Assembly: GCA_905373565.1 (NCBI GenBank)
Contig: CAJPTT010000118.1
Location: forward strand, 1-7,177
DNA: 7,177 nucleotides
Direction: 5' to 3'
From: an uncultured Treponema sp.
GTDB taxonomy: Bacteria > Spirochaetota > Spirochaetia > Treponematales > Treponemataceae
Each line of letters starts with the position of its first letter. The first letter of the stretch is position 1. Made by a program: the position numbers and the translations under genes. This document shows, in pieces, positions 1 to 4,902 of this stretch. Below the pieces are notes generated by a model that did not search any database, was not told the origin of the DNA, and saw nothing but the letters and a program-made list of their open reading frames with translations.

Positions 1-24
1 CTGAAACATCGCAAATAAATTTAA

Positions 25-62
25 GGAAAATCTCTAAAAAACTAAAGTTTTTAGAGATTCCC
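25..62. repeat. A/T-rich hairpin, possibly a dispersed repeat
   Basis: The arms at 29-43 and 46-59 (AATCTCTAAAAAACT and AGTTTTTAGAGATT) are complementary apart from one extra A in the left arm, with almost no loop. The stem is flanked by GG on the left and CCC on the right. No T-run follows it, so it is a poor intrinsic terminator for transcription from the left. It could be a 3'-UTR structure of a gene ending just outside the window, or a small interspersed palindrome. Only the structure itself is seen. Confidence 0.5.
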
Positions 63-229
63 AACTGAATTTTAAAACGCACCAATCTGCCGATTAGTCT
101 TTGTTCCGATTCGTACAGAGGGTTATCTCACATGCCGCGTCGGGGGTGTTGATTAGTCGGCGCGATTCTCGTCTTCACTCACCCCATGAGGAGTCCCCTT
201 TCACCAGCCCAAAAATATCCCTAGCAGAC
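63..229. other. Gene-free stretch with short GATT-containing repeats
   Basis: No open frame longer than about 20 codons with a start and a ribosome-binding site exists here on either strand. The stretch is richer in G+C than other spacers in the window. It contains recurring CCGATT/TGATTAGTC words, including GATTAGTC twice (near 94 and 152), and a possible GGGGTG/CACCCC stem around 145-185. It may be decayed sequence or an untranslated RNA region; nothing decides between these. Confidence 0.4.
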
Positions 230-301
230 GGTTAAACACATCAGGTAGAGTAGATAAAACTCGCGTTCAAAAATGAACAAGGATGTGCATTTTTGAGCGA
301 G
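230..301. repeat. Repeat copy 1: conserved head plus hairpin
   Basis: The first 35 bases (230-264), beginning GGTTAAACACATCAG, match the head of the 141-bp palindrome at 2344 in about 29 positions, including AGATAAAA followed by TCGC. The head runs into a hairpin whose arms are 260-275 and 288-301 (CTCGC-GT-TCAAAAATG against CATTTTTGAGCGAG), with a 2-nt bulge and a 12-nt loop. The closing terminal repeat seen in the other copy (CTGATGCGTTTACCC) is absent, so this copy is either half an element or a different member of the family. It sits about 80 bases upstream of the chemotaxis gene start and could be transcribed into its leader if a promoter lies further upstream. Confidence 0.6.
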
Positions 302-333
302 GATGGCGCTGGTTCTAAACAACAGTGAAGATT

Positions 334-361
334 TAAGCAATAAAGGATTGGTTGCCGATAC
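334..361 (+). promoter_or_regulatory. Possible sigma-28 (FliA-type) promoter
   Basis: GCCGATAC at 354-361 matches seven of eight positions of the flagellar/chemotaxis -10 consensus GCCGATAA. A -35-like TAAG lies at 334-337 with a 16-nt spacer; the consensus is TAAA with about 15. Transcription would begin near 368, leaving a leader of about 14 nt before the ATG at 382. The fit with a chemotaxis-receptor gene directly downstream supports the call. The weak -35 and the lack of an experimental start keep it tentative. Confidence 0.45.
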
Positions 362-381
362 TTGTACAGAGGCTTATTGTT

Positions 382-1947
382 ATGAACATAAAACTGAAAA
401 TCGGAATTTTATCGGGTATACTGGTGTTATTGCTGCTCATTGCAGCCGGAACATTTTTGCAGATATCAAAACCGGCAGACGTATTGGAAGACCGGATTAT
501 ACAGCTTGCAAGTTATGAACGTAACATGCTCTACGTGCGCGGAACCGTTTACCATTACGGCACTGCCGGTGTGCATATTCCCAACTCTGTTATCGGCGCC
601 TTAAGCCGACATGAACCGATATTGGTCGATGTGGAACATACGACAGAAAAATATATGAAAAAAGATACTGTACTGCGAAATACTCTTTCAGCGTATTTTA
701 CCTCCGCCCGTTCAATAAATGCGGAATATACCAATCTTATTAACGATTATAATCAACTCGGCGCTGCCAATCCGAAACCTTTTGATGGTGCGAAGCTGGA
801 AGCAATCGAAAAACTTATCGCCGTTCATGTTAATGATTTTGAAGCAGTGTATAATGCGCTGCATAATACAGCCGTTTATTATCGAAAACAAGCGACAATT
901 CTTTCGGGTATATTGATTTCTGTAACGTGGCTGTTAGGACTCTTTGTGACATGGGCGCTGGCACAGACTATTTATACTATATTGCTTGCCCGTAATGCAA
1001 AAAAACGGATTGTGCTTAAAGCGGGGCCGAAAACCGACGAATTGACCGGCGTATTACCGCAGGCGGAAGTCGGTACCGAAGCATCCCGTTACCGGATGGA
1101 ACAATCGGCACAGCCGCGATTATCGGGTTCTAAATTCGGCAGCGATAAAACGGGGGGATTATATACAACGGGAATACCGAATAGCGCCACCGGTAGAGAG
1201 AGTCGGCTTCATTTGAATACACAGGTCGATACAAAGGATACGGTTTTTGCTGAAAATCCGGCTGCTCTTATCGAACGGAATACTCAATTGGAACAAGATA
1301 TTGCCGATCTGCAGCGCAGCTATGATTCACTGGAAAAGAAACATACCGATTTACAGACAACATATAAGAATATGCAGGTAGCAGCCGAAAAAGAAAGTGC
1401 CGGTTACCATCAATCGGCTGCTCAATTGAAAGAAGTTCTCTCTTCGGTACAGCAAACGGCCGAAACCCATCGCACCGATTCCGAAACGGCAAAAAAATTG
1501 GTGGAAACATTTAAAACCGGCCATGAACTGTTCAGAACAACCCACGATCACATGCAGTTTATCATCCAAAACGTTTCGAAAATTCAAGAAATGTCCGAAA
1601 TTATCGAAAATATCGCGGAACAAACGAAAATGCTCAGCATGAATGCCGCGATTGAAGCGGCGCATGCAGGGGAGGCAGGTAAGGGATTTGCCGTTGTCGC
1701 GGAAGAATTGAGTCGGCTTGCCGCTGCCGCATTGGAAAGTTCCCATGATATAGGCGGAACGATAAAGCAGGTAGTAACGGTTATCACCGGCATTGGAACC
1801 ACCGGTGATGAACTGGATCAGGCCTTTGAGAAAATTCATCTGCAAACGGATGCCATCTATACATCGTTGGTAGACTTTTCGTCAAAAATTGAAAAAACCG
1901 GCGATGAGGCAAAAAACGCTTTAATACATTTTTCTACTTTAGCGTAA
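382..1947 (+). CDS. Methyl-accepting chemotaxis-like membrane protein, atypical, no HAMP
   Basis: This 521-residue protein probably senses a signal outside the cytoplasmic membrane and signals through CheA/CheW. A membrane helix at about residues 8-26 is followed by an extracytoplasmic region (27-170) and a second helix (171-197). Then comes a polar Gly/Ser/Thr-rich linker (about 200-293), a long coiled coil (about 294-400) and the conserved MCP hairpin tip at 413-447, containing NAAIEAAHAGEAGKGFAVVA and ending in EELSRLA. Only about 75 residues follow the tip. No HAMP domain is recognisable after the second helix and no xWxxF CheR-binding tail is present. I chose ATG 382, preceded by CAGAGG at 367-372. 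A longer in-frame TTG at 352 would put ten extra residues before the helix and overlap the promoter-like sequence. The gene stands alone and is convergent with the next. Family assignment is firm; the ligand is unknown. Confidence 0.85.
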   Translation: MNIKLKIGILSGILVLLLLIAAGTFLQISKPADVLEDRIIQLASYERNMLYVRGTVYHYGTAGVHIPNSVIGALSRHEPILVDVEHTTEKYMKKDTVLRNTLSAYFTSARSINAEYTNLINDYNQLGAANPKPFDGAKLEAIEKLIAVHVNDFEAVYNALHNTAVYYRKQATILSGILISVTWLLGLFVTWALAQTIYTILLARNAKKRIVLKAGPKTDELTGVLPQAEVGTEASRYRMEQSAQPRLSGSKFGSDKTGGLYTTGIPNSATGRESRLHLNTQVDTKDTVFAENPAALIERNTQLEQDIADLQRSYDSLEKKHTDLQTTYKNMQVAAEKESAGYHQSAAQLKEVLSSVQQTAETHRTDSETAKKLVETFKTGHELFRTTHDHMQFIIQNVSKIQEMSEIIENIAEQTKMLSMNAAIEAAHAGEAGKGFAVVAEELSRLAAAALESSHDIGGTIKQVVTVITGIGTTGDELDQAFEKIHLQTDAIYTSLVDFSSKIEKTGDEAKNALIHFSTLA

Positions 1948-2024
1948 ATGCTGTTTAAGAATGCTGAGCAGAGGAACGCTTTAAAGCTCTGTAGGTTTGC
2001 GAGGTTTTCTTCTATAGAGATACC

Positions 2025-2249
2025 CTATAGCTGCATACCGTTTAAAAGTGCTTTGAGTGCCGAAAGTTCCTCTGCAGTAAGCGTAACGCCCTTTCCCATT
2101 TTTTCATGATCGGGGGACCAGCTGCGGAGATCGTATTTGGGGTCGCGTTTGTTCCATGCAACCGAGTTTAATTCCATCGTCCATCCGCTTTTAGAAGTAG
2201 AAAGAACCCCGTATTTTTGTGTAATTTCATAGCTGAATTCATCCGCCAT
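2025..2249 (-). CDS. PC4/YdbC-family single-stranded-DNA-binding protein
   Basis: This 74-residue protein matches the bacterial YdbC branch of the PC4 (transcriptional coactivator p15) fold. The segment KYDLRSWSPDHEKMGKGVTL (about residues 38-57) is the family's signature, followed by a C-terminal helix (LTAEELSALKALL). A first strand-rich half (residues 5-35) contains GWTMELNSVAW. Family members form dimers that bind single-stranded nucleic acid and are thought to act in replication, repair or transcription; the role here is inferred. I chose the ATG at 2249 because GGAGG lies five bases upstream (2255-2259). A TTG at 2261 in the same frame overlaps that ribosome-binding site and is unlikely. 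The length is normal for the family. The gene converges on the chemotaxis gene with a 77-nt gap. Confidence 0.85.
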   Translation of the reverse strand: MADEFSYEITQKYGVLSTSKSGWTMELNSVAWNKRDPKYDLRSWSPDHEKMGKGVTLTAEELSALKALLNGMQL

Positions 2250-2271
2250 ACCTACCTCCAAGGTTTATTGA

Positions 2272-2302
2272 GTAAACGCATTATAAAATTTTAAGCGTTT
2301 GC
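2272..2302 (-). promoter_or_regulatory. ydbC-like gene promoter with inverted repeat across the -10
   Basis: Read on the minus strand, a perfect TATAAT (2285-2280) lies about 31 bases upstream of the ATG. An inverted repeat frames it: GTAAACGC at 2272-2279 and GCGTTTGC at 2295-2302, with one mismatch between the arms and 15 bases between them. No good -35 is found at 16-18 bases, so the promoter may need an activator, or the repeat may be an operator that blocks it. The arm sequence TAAACGCAT recurs in the termini of the palindrome at 2344-2484. Confidence 0.45.
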
Positions 2303-2310
2303 TTTCCTTC

Positions 2311-2328
2311 TACACAAAATTTTGTGTA
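2311..2328. promoter_or_regulatory. 18-bp perfect palindrome, operator-like
   Basis: TACACAAAATTTTGTGTA is a perfect palindrome without a loop, about 62-79 bases upstream of the minus-strand ATG and upstream of its -10. Such symmetry suits a dimeric DNA-binding protein. On the plus strand it is followed by seven T (2329-2335), so it could instead act as a weak intrinsic terminator for rightward transcription. The stem is entirely weak pairs except for two C-G pairs per arm, which favours the operator reading slightly. Confidence 0.4.
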
Positions 2329-2343
2329 TTTTTTTCAGGGTAA

Positions 2344-2484
2344 GGGTAAACGCATCAGATAAATAGATAAAAATCGCAGAATAATGAGACTGGGACTCCA
2401 TTTGAACCGCGAAGCGGTGAAACTCTGGAGACACGGTCTCATTATTCTGCGGGGATATTCAAGAAACCTCTGATGCGTTTACCC
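2344..2484. repeat. 141-bp nested palindrome (MITE-like), repeat copy 2
   Basis: Three nested stems are visible. The outer 15-bp perfect terminal repeats are GGGTAAACGCATCAG (2344-2358) and its complement (2470-2484). A middle 16-bp perfect stem is CGCAGAATAATGAGAC (2375-2390) with 2436-2451. An inner core has CTCCA/TGGAG (2396-2400 with 2426-2430) and ACCGC-GAA-GCGGT (2406-2418). Unpaired segments of about 16-18 bases separate the outer and middle stems. No protein-coding frame lies inside and no clear target-site duplication flanks it, although GGGTAA is doubled at the left edge. Its head is shared with the copy at 230. It could be a non-autonomous transposable element or a family of structured RNA elements. 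Confidence 0.7.
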
Positions 2485-2522
2485 TGCTGTCCATGTAGTT
2501 GTTATAGCACAATCTCATCAAT

Positions 2523-2550
2523 AGAGCTACTTAAAAAGAGCTACTTAAAA
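2523..2550. repeat. 14-bp perfect tandem duplication
   Basis: AGAGCTACTTAAAA occurs twice head to tail (2523-2536 and 2537-2550). It lies about 30 bases upstream of the -35 of the next promoter. It may be simple slippage or a doubled binding site. Confidence 0.7.
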
Positions 2551-2579
2551 AAATATTTTACTTTTTTTGTTGCATATGC

Positions 2580-2608
2580 TTGACATAAATGTAATCTTTT
2601 GTTAACAT
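2580..2608 (+). promoter_or_regulatory. Strong sigma-70-type promoter for a short transcript
   Basis: A perfect TTGACA (2580-2585) is followed after 17 bases by TAACAT (2603-2608), which matches four of six -10 positions. The 40 bases upstream are almost pure A/T with A- and T-runs, resembling an UP element. The predicted start is near 2615. The first thing downstream is the hairpin and terminator unit at 2616-2741, not a protein gene. Confidence 0.6.
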
Positions 2609-2614
2609 ACCATC

Positions 2615-2741
2615 ATACAAGGAGTTCCTTGTAAGGAGGTTACTATAAGTCAAAGGCGTTCGTAAAAGTATTGATAAGTGTGAATGATTTATACTCTATT
2701 TTAAACCGCTCCATCTTGCATACTCCTGGAGCGGTTTTTTT
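2615..2741 (+). ncRNA. Candidate small RNA, about 125 nt
   Basis: A consensus promoter ends at 2608 and a strong intrinsic terminator ends at 2741, defining a short independent transcript. It starts with a 7-8-bp hairpin (TACAAGGA at 2616-2623 with TCCTTGTA at 2626-2633). A perfect Shine-Dalgarno sequence AAGGAGGT follows directly (2633-2640), but there is no ATG, GTG or TTG at useful spacing. The nearest in-frame possibility is an ATA at 2645 that would give six codons. A six-codon ATG frame (2684-2704) lacks a ribosome-binding site. The rest to 2702 is A/T-rich and probably single-stranded. The terminator loop (ACTCC at 2722-2726) is complementary to GGAGT (2621-2625) in the first hairpin. 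It matches no RNA family I recognise. It could act in trans on mRNAs or be a leader of a lost gene. Confidence 0.5.
2703..2741 (+). terminator. Strong intrinsic terminator
   Basis: An 11-bp perfect stem (AAACCGCTCCA at 2703-2713 with TGGAGCGGTTT at 2727-2737) closes a 13-nt loop and runs into seven T (2735-2741). It ends the small transcript. It also stands just beyond the stop of the minus-strand open frame at 2757-2960, so the hairpin may once have served both directions, though only TTT follows it on the minus strand. Confidence 0.85.
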
Positions 2742-2756
2742 ATGCCCTCGACAATT

Positions 2757-2960
2757 TTATCCGTGTATAGCGCAGGTCAATATTTCAGTTTTTTTACTCT
2801 CCATTTCCGGTATTTTGCGGTATTGAATATACGCTCCGGTTGATGTGTCGTCTATTTTTTTAAAACTGTAAAAATATACGGTTTTACCGGATTTATTGTA
2901 TAAATATACTTGATATAATGAAAAGATTATGTATAATTGGTTACTATCTATAACTACATT
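2757..2960 (-). pseudogene. Open frame without a start codon, probable 3' gene remnant
   Basis: The minus strand is open for 67 codons, from just after a stop at 2961-2963 to TAA at 2757-2759. The translation looks protein-like: alternating hydrophobic and polar stretches such as VYLYNKSGKTVYFYSF (middle) and STGAYIQYRKIPEMESKKTE (C-terminal half). There is no ATG, GTG or TTG except a Met 18 codons before the stop, and no ribosome-binding site. I infer the tail of a decayed or truncated gene whose 5' part was lost when the present oppA upstream region formed. The oppA promoter lies inside it, in antisense. I recognise no family. The alternative is chance openness in A/T-rich DNA, which the 67-codon length makes possible but not comfortable. 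Confidence 0.35.
2910..2937 (+). promoter_or_regulatory. Promoter of oppA
   Basis: TTGATA (2910-2915, five of six consensus positions) is separated by 16 bases from a perfect TATAAT (2932-2937). The predicted start near 2944 gives a leader of about 35 nt, ending in the ribosome-binding site AAGGAG (2964-2969) nine bases before the oppA ATG. A second TATAAT (2914-2919) lacks a matching -35. No operator symmetry stands out. Confidence 0.65.
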
Positions 2961-2978
2961 TTAAAGGAGAAGTAGAGT

Positions 2979-4580
2979 ATGAAGCGTAAAATGATATGCT
3001 TATTAACTGCTCTTGTGAGCGTCGCGCTGATTTTAGCAAGCTGCGGCGGGCAGAGCGGTGGAAAAACTTCAGCAGCCGGTTCGTCCGGTGCCGAATTTAT
3101 TATCGGAAACGGCGCCGAACCGCAGAGTTTGGACCCTGCAAAAATTCAGGGTGTGCCTGAACACCGCATCAATATGGCGTTGTTTGAGGGGTTGGTAACG
3201 TATGATCCCAAAACCGGTAATGCAATTCCGGGCGTTGCGGAATCATGGGATATCAGTGAGGATGGCATGACCTATACCTTCCACCTGCGCAACGCGGAAT
3301 GGAGTGACGGTACGCCGATTAACGCAAAGACATTTGTCGATTCTTGGCTGCGCACGCTTGCGCCCGAAACGGGTTCTCAGTATGCCTTTATGATCAATAT
3401 GATTGTAAAAGGCGCCGAAGATTATAACTCCGGTAAAGCGGGTGCTTCTGCTGTTGCAATTAAGGCTATCGATGACAAAACCTTTGAGGTACAGCTGACC
3501 GGTCCCGCTCCTTATGCGATCGACGTTATTGCGCACTACGCCTTTAATGCGGTACCGCTGCATGCAATTGAAAAATTCGGTGCCGACTGGATTAAACCCG
3601 GTAATTTTGTCGGAAACGGAGCCTTTGTGCTTGAATCATGGACACCGCAGGAAAAAGTTACCGTCGTACCGAACGAGAAGTACTGGAATAAAGAAAATGT
3701 GCATCTTTCTCGCATAACGTTCTTACCGATCGAAGACAGCAACACGGCGTTTGAGAAGTACAAGGCCGGAGAGATAGATTGGAATACCGGTATTCCCGTT
3801 CCTCGTATCGATGAAGTGAAGCAGCTGCCCGACTATCAGGTTGCGCCTCAGCTTTCTACCTATTACTATATCTTTAACGTAAAACGCGGCCCCCTGCAGG
3901 ATGCCCGTGTACGCAAGGCGTTAACGATGGCCTTAGATCGCGAGGAATTGGTAGAAAAAGTAACAAAAGGCGGTCAGCTTGCAACCCGTTCCATTGTTCC
4001 CCCGATGGCAGGTTATACGCCCGGTGAAGGCGCAGGCTATGATCCCGAACAAGCGAAAAAGCTCCTTGCGGAAGCGGGCTATCCCGACGGAAAGGGCTTT
4101 CCTGTCATGACGGTTATTTATAACACGCTTGAAGGTCATAAGCTCATTGCCGAATATGTGCAGGAATCGTGGAAGCGGAACCTCGGCGTCGACATCAAGA
4201 TTCAGAATTATGAATGGAAAACATTCCTTGATATGCGTAACCAGCATGACTTCGATATTTCCCGTGCAGGATGGGTTGGCGACTATCAGGATCCCAATAC
4301 CTTCTTGGAGATATTCCTAACCGATAGCGGTCTTAATGACGGTCAATACAGTAATCCCAAGTATGATGAATTGGTACGTAAAGCTGCGAATATGAAAGGC
4401 GGCCCGGAGCGTTTCCAAGTTCTGCACGATGCGGAAGCGGTATTCTTGGAAGAAGACCAGGGAATATTACCGATGTATTCGTATGTCAGCCAGAATCTCA
4501 TTGATACGACAAAGTGGGAAGGCTGGTATGTCAATCCGCAGAATATTAATCCGTATGTCGGTATTAAGAAAGTAAAATAA
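2979..4580 (+). CDS. oppA: OppA, oligopeptide-binding lipoprotein of an ABC transporter
   Basis: This 533-residue protein captures peptides outside the cytoplasmic membrane and delivers them to the OppBC channel. Residues 1-21 form a lipoprotein signal peptide: a basic start, a hydrophobic core and the lipobox L-A-S-C with the acylated Cys at 22. A Gly/Ser-rich tether follows. The mature part is a full-length family-5 solute-binding protein: EPQSLDPA at 47-54, LFEGLVTYDPKTG at 68-80 and the family signature GVAESWDISEDGMTYTFHLR with WSDGTP at 85-113. The later segment with LQDARVRKALTMALDREELV is typical of the second lobe. Start choice is clear, with AAGGAG upstream. It heads the operon. In Treponema denticola an OppA homologue was reported to bind host proteins such as plasminogen and fibronectin; whether this one does is unknown. 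Peptide length preference cannot be read from the sequence. Confidence 0.93.
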   Translation: MKRKMICLLTALVSVALILASCGGQSGGKTSAAGSSGAEFIIGNGAEPQSLDPAKIQGVPEHRINMALFEGLVTYDPKTGNAIPGVAESWDISEDGMTYTFHLRNAEWSDGTPINAKTFVDSWLRTLAPETGSQYAFMINMIVKGAEDYNSGKAGASAVAIKAIDDKTFEVQLTGPAPYAIDVIAHYAFNAVPLHAIEKFGADWIKPGNFVGNGAFVLESWTPQEKVTVVPNEKYWNKENVHLSRITFLPIEDSNTAFEKYKAGEIDWNTGIPVPRIDEVKQLPDYQVAPQLSTYYYIFNVKRGPLQDARVRKALTMALDREELVEKVTKGGQLATRSIVPPMAGYTPGEGAGYDPEQAKKLLAEAGYPDGKGFPVMTVIYNTLEGHKLIAEYVQESWKRNLGVDIKIQNYEWKTFLDMRNQHDFDISRAGWVGDYQDPNTFLEIFLTDSGLNDGQYSNPKYDELVRKAANMKGGPERFQVLHDAEAVFLEEDQGILPMYSYVSQNLIDTTKWEGWYVNPQNINPYVGIKKVK

Positions 4581-4590
4581 TGAGCTCTCT

Positions 4591-4611
4591 CTTGGAACCT
4601 GAGGTTTCAAG
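4591..4611 (+). other. Short hairpin just after oppA
   Basis: CTTGGAACC (4591-4599) pairs with GGTTTCAAG (4603-4611) through nine pairs, one a G-U, around a TGA loop. It starts 10 bases after the oppA stop and is not followed by a T-run. It is therefore more likely to protect the oppA mRNA 3' end from exonucleases than to terminate fully. Confidence 0.5.
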
Positions 4612-4661
4612 ATGTTTCTATGGTGCCGGTTGATTCTTTAGCAGATCATTCCGGCGCTGCA

Positions 4662-4714
4662 GGAGCTTGGGGATGGCGAAAAAGTAACCGACTTTTGAGA
4701 CGTCTCCGAGCTCC
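4662..4714 (+). terminator. Two-tier hairpin between oppA and oppB, possible partial terminator
   Basis: GGAGCTTGGGGA (4662-4673) pairs with TCTCCGAGCTCC (4703-4714) over 12 positions with two G-U pairs. It encloses a second hairpin, AAAAGT (4680-4685) with ACTTTT (4691-4696). TTTAAATT follows, a weak T-tract. A further stem just upstream (GTGCCGG at 4623-4629 with CCGGCGC at 4651-4657) adds to the structure. Partial termination or RNA processing here would raise oppA over the downstream genes. It could also be an inserted dispersed repeat, as the DNA is more G+C-rich than the spacer after it. Confidence 0.45.
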
Positions 4715-4758
4715 TTTAAATTAAAAAATGTGAGTGGAGTATTGATATTATTCGCAAG

Positions 4759-4804
4759 GATACCGGTTTATCATAATGAACGAACGAGTCGGTATCTCTC
4801 TTTT
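4759..4804 (+). terminator. Weak terminator-like hairpin upstream of oppB
   Basis: GATACCG (4759-4765) pairs perfectly with CGGTATC (4790-4796) around a 24-nt loop. A pyrimidine tail TCTCTTTT follows. The short stem and large loop make it a weak terminator at best. Together with the preceding hairpins it suggests graded read-through into oppB. Confidence 0.3.
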
Positions 4805-4841
4805 AATTCTAATCAATGCTTCCGTAAACACGCACGAATAG

Positions 4842-4877
4842 CAGGAAACGACTAACATTGTTTTTAACTGTTTCCTG
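4842..4877 (+). other. Hairpin in the oppB leader
   Basis: CAGGAAAC (4842-4849) pairs perfectly with GTTTCCTG (4870-4877) around a 20-nt loop. It ends 15 bases before the oppB ribosome-binding site GGGGGA (4893-4898). It leaves the site exposed, so it may mark an RNA-processing or stabilising 5' structure. No convincing separate oppB promoter is seen in the 322-base gap; TTGATA at 4742 has no matching -10. Confidence 0.4.
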
Positions 4878-4902
4878 AATCCTAAAAGTATTTGGGGGAA
4901 GC

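Noticed and set aside
1..68. Possible C-terminal ends of an upstream gene (stop at 16-18 in frame 1, or 66-68 in frame 3)
   Set aside because: Only 5 or 21 codons are visible, without recognisable sequence, so neither can be supported.
303..518. 71-codon plus-strand frame overlapping the receptor start
   Set aside because: It overlaps the receptor's N-terminal helix in another frame, has no family features and breaks off; the receptor frame is the real one.
1039..1068. TDELTGVLPQ in the receptor linker resembles the start of a GGDEF domain (DxLTGLxNR)
   Set aside because: No GGDEF motif or rest of the domain follows; the match is short and in a low-complexity linker.
1351..1845. 164-codon open frame on the minus strand
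   Set aside because: It lies entirely antisense to the MCP gene, whose conserved NAAIEAAHAGEAG tip fixes the coding frame; no ribosome-binding site and no recognisable product.
1969..1991. Hairpin-like sequence with GCTTTAAAGC between the convergent genes, considered as a terminator
   Set aside because: The stem needs a five-base bulge and has no loop; the following TTTTCTTCT is interrupted. Too weak to call.
230..2484. Integron attC sites, because an integron is known in Treponema denticola and GTTAAAC at 231 fits GTTRRRY
   Set aside because: The second copy ends GCGTTTACCC, which fits neither the RYYYAAC nor the GTTRRRY core box; there is no integrase and no cassette-like gene spacing in the window.
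3243..3563. 106-codon minus-strand frame inside oppA
   Set aside because: Shadow of the strongly supported oppA frame, with no independent evidence of coding.
4620..4724. 34-codon ATG frame between oppA and oppB
   Set aside because: No ribosome-binding site, and its bases form the hairpin arms at 4623-4657 and 4662-4714, which explain the sequence better.
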